Positions 31,930-39,345 of a stretch of 64,000 bases of DNA are shown piece after piece (the first letter of the stretch is position 1; the number at the start of each line of letters is the position of its first letter). Made by a program: the position numbers and the translations under genes. Under the pieces are notes generated by a model, which was given only the letters and a program-made list of their open reading frames with translations, had not been told where the DNA came from and did not search any database. Source of the DNA: Mycolicibacterium psychrotolerans (lineage in GTDB: Bacteria; Actinomycetota; Actinomycetes; Mycobacteriales; Mycobacteriaceae); NCBI RefSeq assembly GCF_010729305.1, contig NZ_AP022574.1, forward strand, positions 4,030,001-4,094,000, read 5' to 3'.

Positions 31930-33591
31930 GTGGCAGCCCGCCGACATTCGCTCAGCACGTCGATCGCCGGCCTGCACGGCGATGAGCGGACCGTCGGCAG
32001 CCCGCTCGACGACGCCGAAGTGGTGGCGCTGCACCGCACCCGCCTGTTCGGGGCGACGGGCACCGTACTGATGGCGATCGGCGCCCTGGGCGCAGGCGCC
32101 CGGCCCGTGGTCCAGGATCCCACGTTCGGCGTCCGGCTGCTCAACCTGCCGTCCCGCATCCAGACGGTCTCGCTGACGATGACGACGACCGGCGCGGTGA
32201 TGATGACGCTGGCCTGGCTGATGCTCGGCCGCTTCGCGCTGGGCAAGCGGCGGATGACGCGCAGCCAGGTCGACCGCACTCTGCTGCTGTGGGCGCTGCC
32301 GCTGCTGATCGCGCCGCCCATGTACAGCAAGGACGTCTACTCCTACCTCGCGCAGAGCGAGATCTCGCTGCAGGGCAGCGACCCCTACCGGGTGGGCCCC
32401 GCGCCGGGCCTCGGCCTCGACCACGTGTTCACGCTGTCGGTGCCGAGCCTGTGGCGGGAGACGCCCGCACCGTACGGACCGCTGTTCCTGTGGATCGGGC
32501 GCGGCATCTCGGCGATCACCGGCGAGAACATCGTCGAGGCCGTGCTGTTCCACCGGCTCATGGTGCTGCTGGGGGTCGGCCTGATCGTCTGGGCCACGCC
32601 GCGGCTGGCACGCCGCTGCGGTGTCGCCGAGGTCAGCGCGCTGTGGCTGGGTGCGACAAACCCGCTGCTCTTCATGCACCTGGTGGCAGGCATCCACAAC
32701 GAGGCGCTGATGCTGGGATTGATGCTCGCAGGCACCGAGTTCGCGCTGCGCGGCATCGAAGCGACGTCCGGAGCCGTTCGCGGCCGCTGGTACGCCCCAG
32801 GCATGCTGCTCGCCGGCACCGTGCTGATCACGATGTCGTCCCAGGTGAAACTGCCGGGGCTGCTGGCGCTGGGGTTCGTCGCGATGGCGCTGGCGAACCG
32901 CTGGGGCGGCACCGTCAAGGCGTTCCTGCTGGCCGGCGGCGCGCTGGGCGCCGTGTCGCTGGCGGTGATGGCGCTGATCGGTTGGGCCAGCGGCCTCGGA
33001 TTCGGATGGCTGTTCACGCTGGGCACCGCCAACGTCGTGCGCAGCTGGATGTCACCGCCGACGCTGCTGGCGCTGGGCACCGGGCAGGTCGGCATCCTGC
33101 TGGGCCTCGGCGACCACACCACCGCGGTGCTCGCGCTGACCCGTGCGATCGGCGTCAGCCTGATCGCGATCATCGTCACCTGGCTGCTGTTCGCGGTGCT
33201 GCGCGGCCGCTTGCACCCGGTCGGCGGCCTCGGCGTCGCCCTCGGGGTGACCGTGCTGCTGTTTCCCGTCGTACAGCCCTGGTATCTGCTGTGGGCGATC
33301 ATCCCGCTCGCCGCGTGGGCCACCCGGCCGGGATTCCGCGCAGCGGTCATCGCGGTCACGCTGATCGTCGGGATCTTCGGCCCCACCGCCAACGGCGACC
33401 GGTTCGCACTGTTCCAGATCGTGCTGGCGACGCTGGCCAGCACCATCATCGTGCTGGCTCTGATCGCCCTGACCTATCGGTGGCTGCCCTGGCGGGCGGT
33501 GCCCGAGGCGGCGTCGGGCCGGGTGGACGAACCGGTCGCGCCGCCGGCTGCGACGGCTGTGACGGACGACGCCTACGCTGAATCTCCGTGA
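31930..33591 (+). CDS. mptB: Alpha-1,6-mannopyranosyltransferase MptB
   Basis: GT-C membrane mannosyltransferase that starts the alpha-1,6-mannan core of lipomannan/lipoarabinomannan in actinomycetes. It has 553 residues with about 13 hydrophobic segments. The catalytic-loop DVYSYLAQSEISLQGSDPY and PAPYGPLFLWIG, both typical of MptA/MptB proteins, are present in the first extracytoplasmic loops. A polar N-terminal tail precedes the first helix. Downstream ABC genes overlap it (GTGA), suggesting co-transcription, although TACGCT eight bases before the ABC start could be an internal promoter. Confidence 0.92.
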   Translation: MAARRHSLSTSIAGLHGDERTVGSPLDDAEVVALHRTRLFGATGTVLMAIGALGAGARPVVQDPTFGVRLLNLPSRIQTVSLTMTTTGAVMMTLAWLMLGRFALGKRRMTRSQVDRTLLLWALPLLIAPPMYSKDVYSYLAQSEISLQGSDPYRVGPAPGLGLDHVFTLSVPSLWRETPAPYGPLFLWIGRGISAITGENIVEAVLFHRLMVLLGVGLIVWATPRLARRCGVAEVSALWLGATNPLLFMHLVAGIHNEALMLGLMLAGTEFALRGIEATSGAVRGRWYAPGMLLAGTVLITMSSQVKLPGLLALGFVAMALANRWGGTVKAFLLAGGALGAVSLAVMALIGWASGLGFGWLFTLGTANVVRSWMSPPTLLALGTGQVGILLGLGDHTTAVLALTRAIGVSLIAIIVTWLLFAVLRGRLHPVGGLGVALGVTVLLFPVVQPWYLLWAIIPLAAWATRPGFRAAVIAVTLIVGIFGPTANGDRFALFQIVLATLASTIIVLALIALTYRWLPWRAVPEAASGRVDEPVAPPAATAVTDDAYAESP

Positions 33592-34526
33592 CCCCCCACC
33601 CCGCTTCGTCGACGCCCGTACGCCTGCGCGGTGTGCGCAAGCAGTACGGCTCGACGGTGGCGGTGTCCGACCTCGACCTGGAGGTCGGTTCCGCCGAGAT
33701 CTTCGCGCTGCTCGGTCCCAACGGGGCCGGCAAGACCACCACGGTCGAGATGTGCGAGGGGTTCCTGCGGCCCGACGGCGGCACCATCGAGATCCTGGGT
33801 CTGGACCCGGTGACCGACAACGCCGCGGTGCGTGCCCGCACCGGCGTCATGCTGCAGGGCGGCGGCGCCTATCCGGCCGCGCGCGCGGGCGAGATGCTCC
33901 ACCTCGTCGCCTCCTACGCCGCCAACCCGCTCGACCCGCAGTGGCTGCTCGACACGCTCGGCCTGACCGACTCCGCCCGCACCACCTATCGGCGTCTCTC
34001 CGGCGGTCAGCAGCAGCGACTCGCGCTCGCGTGCGCCGTCGTCGGAAGGCCCGAGCTGGTGTTCCTCGACGAGCCGACGGCCGGGATGGACGCGCACGCC
34101 CGGCTGGTGGTGTGGGAGCTGATCGACGCGCTGCGCCGCGACGGCGTCACCGTCGTGTTGACCACCCACCAGCTCACCGAGGCCGAAGAGCTCGCCGACC
34201 GCATCCTGATCATCGACCGCGGCGTGGCCGTCGCGAGCGGCACTCCGACGGAGTTGATGCGCAACGGCGCCGAGAACCAGTTGCGGTTCCGCGCGCCCCG
34301 CATGCTCGATCTGTCGCTGCTGATCGCGGCGCTCCCGGAGAGTTACCGCGCCTCCGAGACGTCCCCCGGCGAGTACCTCGTCGAGGGCCGCATCGACCCG
34401 CAGGTGCTGGCGACCGTCACCGCGTGGTGCGCCCGGCTCGACGTGCTGGCCACCGACATGCGTGTCGAGCAGCGCAGCCTCGAAGACGTCTTCCTCGAAC
34501 TGACGGGGCGGGAGTTGCGCACATGA
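33588..34526 (+). CDS. ABC transporter ATP-binding protein (Rv1458c-like)
   Basis: A 312-residue exporter-type ATPase: Walker A GPNGAGKTT, Q-loop, signature LSGGQQQRLALA, Walker B LVFLDEPTAGMD and the H-loop TTHQ. A C-terminal domain of about 90 residues resembles that of ABC-2/drug-type ATPases. GTG 33588 overlaps mptB by four bases and its stop overlaps the permease start (ATGA). The substrate is unknown. Conservation of this pair beside ctaA suggests an envelope- or heme-related cargo, which is speculative. Confidence 0.92.
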   Translation: MTPHPASSTPVRLRGVRKQYGSTVAVSDLDLEVGSAEIFALLGPNGAGKTTTVEMCEGFLRPDGGTIEILGLDPVTDNAAVRARTGVMLQGGGAYPAARAGEMLHLVASYAANPLDPQWLLDTLGLTDSARTTYRRLSGGQQQRLALACAVVGRPELVFLDEPTAGMDAHARLVVWELIDALRRDGVTVVLTTHQLTEAEELADRILIIDRGVAVASGTPTELMRNGAENQLRFRAPRMLDLSLLIAALPESYRASETSPGEYLVEGRIDPQVLATVTAWCARLDVLATDMRVEQRSLEDVFLELTGRELRT

Positions 34527-35302
34527 CCCAGCCGAATCGGTTCGCGCCGGGCACCTTCCGTCCCCACCCGCGCCCGGCCCCGGTACCGCGGATGCTGGCC
34601 GCGCAGTACGGGCTGGAACTGCGGCTGCTGCTGCGCAACGGCGAGCAGTTGCTGTTGACGATGTTCATCCCGATCACGCTGCTGATCGGCCTGACGGTGC
34701 TGCCGCTGGGCTCGTTCGGCCCCAACCGCGCCGCGACGTTCGCGCCCGCGATCATGGCGCTTGCCGTCATCTCGACCGCGTTCACCGGCCAGGCGATCGC
34801 TGTCGCCTTCGACCGCCGCTACGGCGCACTCAAGCGACTCGGCGCCACGGCGCTGCCGGTGTGGGGCATCATCGCCGGCAAGTCGCTGGCCGTCGTCAGC
34901 GTGGTGTTCTTGCAGTCGATCCTGCTCGGCGCCATCGGTATCGCCCTGGGCTGGCGGCCCGCGGTGGCCGGGCTCGCGCTGGGCGCCGTGATCATCGCGC
35001 TGGGCACCGCGGTGTTCGCCGCGCTCGGCCTGCTGCTCGGCGGGACCCTGCGCGCCGAGATCGTGCTCGCGGTCGCCAACCTGCTGTGGTTCGTGTTCGC
35101 GGGCCTGGGCGCGCTGACCGTGGAGAGCGCCGTGGTGCCGCGGGCCGTCCAGTGGGTGGCGCGGCTGACGCCGTCCGGTGCGTTGACCGAGGCGCTGACC
35201 CGGGCGATGACGCTGTCGGTGGACTGGTTCGGTCTCGCCGTGCTGGCGATCTGGGGTGCGGTCGCGGCACTGTGCGCGCTGCGCTGGTTCCGCTTCACCT
35301 GA
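34523..35302 (+). CDS. ABC-2 type transporter permease (Rv1457c-like)
   Basis: A 259-residue permease with six predicted transmembrane segments and a Pro-rich cytoplasmic N-terminus (residues 1-25). It ends in a helix rich in Ala and Trp. ATG 34523 overlaps the ATPase stop. It forms a single exporter with the preceding ATPase. The longer frame reaching back to 33752 is the wrong frame of the ATPase gene. Confidence 0.9.
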   Translation: MTQPNRFAPGTFRPHPRPAPVPRMLAAQYGLELRLLLRNGEQLLLTMFIPITLLIGLTVLPLGSFGPNRAATFAPAIMALAVISTAFTGQAIAVAFDRRYGALKRLGATALPVWGIIAGKSLAVVSVVFLQSILLGAIGIALGWRPAVAGLALGAVIIALGTAVFAALGLLLGGTLRAEIVLAVANLLWFVFAGLGALTVESAVVPRAVQWVARLTPSGALTEALTRAMTLSVDWFGLAVLAIWGAVAALCALRWFRFT

Positions 35303-35334
35303 GCCCCTACTACGGGCGGTAGTTCGCCGGGCTC

Positions 35335-35340
35335 TACCAT
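35335..35340 (+). promoter_or_regulatory. Putative -10 box (TACCAT) for ctaA
   Basis: TACCAT seven bases before GTG 35348, in the 45-base gap after the permease. It suggests that ctaA has its own leaderless promoter besides possible read-through. Confidence 0.4.
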
Positions 35341-35347
35341 CGGACAC

Positions 35348-36304
35348 GTGCCCGTCGGACGACTCTTCCTGCGACTCGTCGACCTGTTCCCCGAACCGAG
35401 CCTGCGAGTGCAGCGCATCGTCGCCGCGGCCGTGATCCTGACCCAGGGCGGCATCGCGGTCACCGGGGCCATCGTCCGCGTCACCGCCTCCGGGCTGGGC
35501 TGCCCGACCTGGCCGCAGTGCTTCCCCGGGAGTTTCACCCCGGTGCCGCACGCCGAGGTGCCCGTCATCCATCAGGCCGTCGAGTTCGGCAACCGGTTGA
35601 TCACGTTCCTCGTCGTGCTGACCGCGGCCGCCGCCGTCATCGTGGTCACCCGCGCCCGCCGCCGCCGCGAGGTGCTGATCTACGCGTGGCTGATGCCGGC
35701 GTCGACGGTGCTGCAGGCCGTCATCGGGGGCATCACGGTGCTGACCGGGCTGCTGTGGTGGACCGTGGCCGTGCACCTGCTCGCCTCGATGACGATGGTG
35801 TGGCTGGCGGTGCTGCTCTACGTCAAGATCGGGCAACCGGACACCGGCGTCCCGGTACGACGGGCACCGAAACCGTTGCGCCAGTTGACCGCGCTGTGCG
35901 GCGTCGCCCTGTCGGCCGTCCTCGTCACCGGGACCATGGTCACCGGCGCGGGTCCGCACGCCGGCGACAAGAGCGTCGACAGACCGGTGCCGCGCCTGCA
36001 GGTAGAGATCACCACGCTCGTGCACCTGCACTCGTCACTGCTGGTGGCGTACCTGGCGCTGCTGGTCGGCCTGGCGTTCGGCCTGCTCGCGACCCGAACG
36101 GCCCGGCCGGTGCTGCGGCGGCTCGGCGTCCTGGTGGCTCTCGTCGTCGCGCAGGGCCTGCTCGGTGCGGTGCAGTTCAACACCGGGGTGCCCGCCGTCC
36201 TGGTGGCCTTCCACGTCGCCGGAGCGGCCGCGTGCACCGCGGCGACGGCCGCGCTATGGGCGTCGATGCGCGAACGGGCCGAGCCCGAACCCCTCGAGGG
36301 CTGA
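35348..36304 (+). CDS. ctaA: Heme A synthase CtaA (COX15-type)
   Basis: Integral membrane monooxygenase that oxidises the C8 methyl of heme O to heme A for the aa3 cytochrome oxidase. It has 318 residues and eight predicted helices. The first periplasmic loop carries the Cys pair in GLGCPTWPQCFPGS. Heme-ligand histidines lie in VIHQAVEFGNRL, VAVHLLASM, LVHLHSSLL and VAFHVAGAA. It overlaps the convergent ATP-grasp gene by 51 bases. CtaB, which makes heme O, is encoded 1.9 kb away. Confidence 0.94.
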   Translation: MPVGRLFLRLVDLFPEPSLRVQRIVAAAVILTQGGIAVTGAIVRVTASGLGCPTWPQCFPGSFTPVPHAEVPVIHQAVEFGNRLITFLVVLTAAAAVIVVTRARRRREVLIYAWLMPASTVLQAVIGGITVLTGLLWWTVAVHLLASMTMVWLAVLLYVKIGQPDTGVPVRRAPKPLRQLTALCGVALSAVLVTGTMVTGAGPHAGDKSVDRPVPRLQVEITTLVHLHSSLLVAYLALLVGLAFGLLATRTARPVLRRLGVLVALVVAQGLLGAVQFNTGVPAVLVAFHVAGAAACTAATAALWASMRERAEPEPLEG

Positions 36305-37192
36305 CTCGACGCCCAGCGCGAACAGGCGCTGCTGCCGCGTGCGGGCAGCGTCGTCGAGCTGCCGCCACCCCAGGGACGGCTCGACCAGCTCGAGCTCGAG
36401 CACGGCCGGGGCGGCGGCGTCGCCGAGCACGTCGACGCGCGCGTAGAGCAGATCGCCGACGCGGATCCGTAAGTGTGCGGCAGCGGCGGCGAGCGCCGCG
36501 TGCCCGACATCCCACAGCTCGAAGTCGGGGTCGGCGGGCTCGAGGCGTTCCTCGGCGTAGGTACCCGACTCGTCGAACTCCGGCTTCTGCCCCGGCGCCG
36601 GCAGCATCGGCCCCTTGGTGAAGGCGTGCGACCGCTCACCGCGCAGGAACACCAGCGCGGTCTCGCCGTCGGCCACCCGCGGATCGAAGGGCTGCACCAG
36701 CGCCGTCTGTCCGGCGGCGTGCAGCGCCGCAGCGTGCGCGCGAGCCTGGTCGGCGTCGCGAAAACGCAACGCGCCCACCGAACCCGCGCCGACGGCCGGT
36801 TTGACCACAACCTCCCCGTCCGGAACGCGCACCCGCTGCCCCGGTGAGAAGAACGCGCTCGGCACCGTCGGCACACCCGCCGCCGCGAGGTCGGCGAGAT
36901 AGTGCTTGTCGGTGTTCCAGGCGACCACCGACGGCAGGTTGAGCAGGTGCGGCACCCGCCGCGTCCACGCGAGGAACTCGTCGAGCCGGTCGGTGTAGTC
37001 CCACGTCGCCCGCAGGATCACCAGGTCGGCCCGCAGCGTCGCGGGGTCGTCCCAGGACAGCCAGCGTGGGTGCAGACCGCGCGCGCGCAGCGCGTCCACC
37101 AGTCCCGCGTCGTCCCCGTCGCCCTCGGGCAGGGCCGGGCAGCCGGCCAGCACGATACGGGGGTGGAAGACGTCGGGGCGCGCGAGCTTCAT
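36254..37192 (-). CDS. ATP-grasp domain protein (DcsG/RimK-like, Rv1455-like)
   Basis: A 312-residue predicted ligase. The N-terminal pre-ATP-grasp part has SWDDPATLRADLVILRATWD. The ATP-grasp core has VVWNTDKHYLADLAAAG-like phrasing (AWNTDKHYLADLAAAGVPTV), VVVKPAVGAGSVGALRF for ATP binding, and LELELVEPSLGW with the Mg-binding Glu residues. It resembles O-ureido-serine cyclo-ligase (DcsG) and RimK relatives; the substrate is unknown. A TAGCAT box is ten bases before ATG 37192. It overlaps the ctaA end by 51 bases and is divergent from qor. Confidence 0.82.
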   Translation of the reverse strand: MKLARPDVFHPRIVLAGCPALPEGDGDDAGLVDALRARGLHPRWLSWDDPATLRADLVILRATWDYTDRLDEFLAWTRRVPHLLNLPSVVAWNTDKHYLADLAAAGVPTVPSAFFSPGQRVRVPDGEVVVKPAVGAGSVGALRFRDADQARAHAAALHAAGQTALVQPFDPRVADGETALVFLRGERSHAFTKGPMLPAPGQKPEFDESGTYAEERLEPADPDFELWDVGHAALAAAAAHLRIRVGDLLYARVDVLGDAAAPAVLELELVEPSLGWRQLDDAARTRQQRLFALGVESALEGFGLGPFAHRRP

Positions 37193-37202
37193 GGCCGGAC
37201 CG

Positions 37203-37208
37203 ATGCTA
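37203..37208 (-). promoter_or_regulatory. Putative -10 box (TAGCAT) for the ATP-grasp gene
   Basis: TAGCAT on the minus strand, ten bases before ATG 37192, in the 40-base divergent gap with qor. It implies a leader of about four bases. Confidence 0.35.
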
Positions 37209-37232
37209 CCCAGGAAGGCATGATGGGTACCT

Positions 37233-38207
37233 ATGTACGCCATCGAAGTCGCCGAGACCGGCGGACCCGAAGTCCTGTCCTACGTCGAGAAGCCCCAGCC
37301 CGCCCCCGGGCCCGGCGAGGTGCTGATCAAGGCCGAGGCGGTCGGCGTCAACTTCATCGACACCTACTTCCGCTCGGGCCTGTATCCGCGTGAACTGCCG
37401 TTCGTCGTCGGCACCGAGGTCTGCGGCAGCATCGAGGCGGTCGGCGACGAGGTGGCCGCCCTGAACGTCGGCGACCGCGTGGTCACCGCCCAGGCCCAGG
37501 GCGCCTACGCCGACTACTGCGTGGCCCCCGCCGATTTCGTGGCCTACGTGCCCGAGGGCGTGGCGCCCGACGTCGCCGCCTCGGCGCTGCTGAAGGGGAT
37601 GACGGCCCACTACCTGATCAAGTCGACGTACCCGATCCAGCAGGGCGACACCGTGCTGGTGCACGCGGGCGCCGGCGGTGTCGGGCTGATCCTGACGCAG
37701 TGGGCGACCAGCCTGGCTACGTCGGTGATCACGACGGTCTCCACCCCGGACAAGGCCGAACTGTCCCGGCAGGCGGGCGCGGTCGAGGTGCTGGACTACC
37801 CGGACGACCCGCAGGCCTTCGGCGCCCGGATCCGCGAGCTGACCGACGGCAACGGCGTCGCCGCGGTGTACGACGGGGTCGGCGCGTCGACGTTCGAGGC
37901 GAGTCTGGCCAGCCTCGCGGTGCGCGGCACCCTGGCGTTGTTCGGCGCGGCCAGCGGGCCGGTGCCGCCGTTCGACCCGCAGCGCCTCAACGCCGCGGGG
38001 TCGGTGTTCCTGACCCGGCCGAACCTGGCGCACCACACCCGCACACCCGACGAGTTCTCGTGGCGCGCGGGCGAACTGCTGACCGCGATCGCCGAGGGCA
38101 CGCTGACGGTGACGGTGAGCAACCGATACGACTTGCGCGACGCGGAGCAGGCCCACCGCGACCTGCAGGGCCGCAAGACGGTCGGTTCGGTGGTGCTCGT
38201 GCCCTAG
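37233..38207 (+). CDS. qor: NADPH:quinone oxidoreductase (zinc-free MDR family)
   Basis: A 324-residue QOR1-type medium-chain reductase that reduces quinones by one or two electrons using NADPH. VGVNFIDTYFRSGLYP and the GAGGVGLILTQWA nucleotide loop (VLVHAGAGGVGL) are visible. No structural or catalytic zinc Cys ligands are present. AGGAAGG lies about 14 bases upstream of ATG 37233, further than usual; ATG codons at 37220 and 37223 are closer to it but out of frame. Its stop overlaps the convergent ctaB stop by three bases. Confidence 0.9.
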   Translation: MYAIEVAETGGPEVLSYVEKPQPAPGPGEVLIKAEAVGVNFIDTYFRSGLYPRELPFVVGTEVCGSIEAVGDEVAALNVGDRVVTAQAQGAYADYCVAPADFVAYVPEGVAPDVAASALLKGMTAHYLIKSTYPIQQGDTVLVHAGAGGVGLILTQWATSLATSVITTVSTPDKAELSRQAGAVEVLDYPDDPQAFGARIRELTDGNGVAAVYDGVGASTFEASLASLAVRGTLALFGAASGPVPPFDPQRLNAAGSVFLTRPNLAHHTRTPDEFSWRAGELLTAIAEGTLTVTVSNRYDLRDAEQAHRDLQGRKTVGSVVLVP

Positions 38208-39148
38208 AGGTGCAGGAGCGTCGGCAGGTTCAGCGCCGAGTCGACGGCCAGCGCGCAGAACACCACCGCGAGGTAGTTGTTCGACTGCAGGAACAGCCGC
38301 AGCGGCTTGACCGGCTCGCCGCGGCGCACGCCGGCGTACAGCTGATGGGCCATCACCAGGAACCAGGTGCCCGCCAGGATCGCCACCGACGCGTAGAGCC
38401 ATCCGGTGGCCAGGGCCAGCGCCAGCGTCGCGATGACGGTCAGCCAGGTGTAGATCAGGATCTGCTTGGTGACCTGCTGCTCGGTGGCCACCGCGGGCAG
38501 CATCGGCACGCCGGCCGCCTTGTAGTCCTCCTTGTAGCGCATCGCGAGCGCCCAGGTGTGCGGCGGTGTCCAGAAGAAGATGATCAGGAACATCACCAGG
38601 GCCGGCCACTGGATCGTGCCGGTCACCGCCGACCATCCGATCATCACCGGCATGCAGCCGGCCGCCCCGCCCCACACCACGTTCTGCGAGGTCCGCCGCT
38701 TCAGCAGCAGCGTGTACACCAGCACGTAGAACGCGATCGTGGCACCGGCCAGGTGCGCCGAGAGCATGTTGGTGGTCCACCACAGCCAGAAGAACGATCC
38801 GACCGACAGCGCCAGCCCGAACACCAGCGCATGGCTGCGCGGCACCGTCGCACGCGCCAGCGGCCTGCGCTCGGTGCGCTTCATCACCTTGTCGATGTCG
38901 GCGTCGGCAACGCAGTTGAGCGTGTTCGCACCGGCCGCGGCCAGCAGACCGCCGAACATCGTGTTCAGGATCAGCAGCGGATCCACGCTGCCGCGGTGGG
39001 CCAGCAGCATCGCGGGGATCGTGGTGACGAGCAGCAGCTCGATCACGCGCGGCTTGGTCAGCGACAGATAGCCCAGCAGGATTGTGCGGAAACCGTGGGG
39101 CCGCGCGTCGGCCGAATCCCCGACGAGGTGGCCTTCGCGGATCCTCAC
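38204..39148 (-). CDS. ctaB: Protoheme IX farnesyltransferase CtaB
   Basis: UbiA-type prenyltransferase converting heme B to heme O, the substrate of CtaA. It has 314 residues and about nine membrane segments. The two Asp-rich prenyl-diphosphate sites are NCVADADIDKVMKRTERRPL and the later YKEDYKAAGVPML. GTG 39148 has AAGGAG eight bases upstream and is preferred to the extended frame from 39229. It is divergent from tkt across 197 bases. Confidence 0.94.
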   Translation of the reverse strand: MRIREGHLVGDSADARPHGFRTILLGYLSLTKPRVIELLLVTTIPAMLLAHRGSVDPLLILNTMFGGLLAAAGANTLNCVADADIDKVMKRTERRPLARATVPRSHALVFGLALSVGSFFWLWWTTNMLSAHLAGATIAFYVLVYTLLLKRRTSQNVVWGGAAGCMPVMIGWSAVTGTIQWPALVMFLIIFFWTPPHTWALAMRYKEDYKAAGVPMLPAVATEQQVTKQILIYTWLTVIATLALALATGWLYASVAILAGTWFLVMAHQLYAGVRRGEPVKPLRLFLQSNNYLAVVFCALAVDSALNLPTLLHL

Positions 39149-39293
39149 GCAACCAACTCCTTCTCGCCGGACGGCGTCCAGCCCACAGGCATCTACTACA
39201 GCCGATGGTAGACCGCTGATGCCCGGCACCGAAATTGCAGGGGTGGATTCGGGTACGCGGGGATGACCCCTGCGTGCCCGCTGCGTTCCGCAC

Positions 39294-39299
39294 TAGGGT
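39294..39299 (+). promoter_or_regulatory. Putative -10 box (TAGGGT) for tkt operon
   Basis: TAGGGT lies within GCACTAGGGTGG (39290-39301). A start near 39306 would give a leader of about 40 bases that includes the AAGGAG site of tkt. A nearly identical GCACTAGGCTGG precedes gap. The rest of the 197-base ctaB-tkt gap (39149-39345) shows only a weak TCTAC/GTAGA repeat near 39192-39212. Confidence 0.35.
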
Positions 39300-39345
39300 G
39301 GTTCCTGCGGACCGACACGCCCAACTGAGTCAAGGAGTGCGCCTC

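Noticed and set aside
34343..36031. 562-residue minus-strand open frame across the ABC and ctaA genes
   Set aside because: Antisense to three genes; its Arg/Gly/His/Gln repeats reflect codon bias, not a repetitive protein.
39192..39212. Weak inverted repeat TCTAC/GTAGA between ctaB and tkt
   Set aside because: Only five bases per arm with an 11-base spacer, which is easily chance; no further support.
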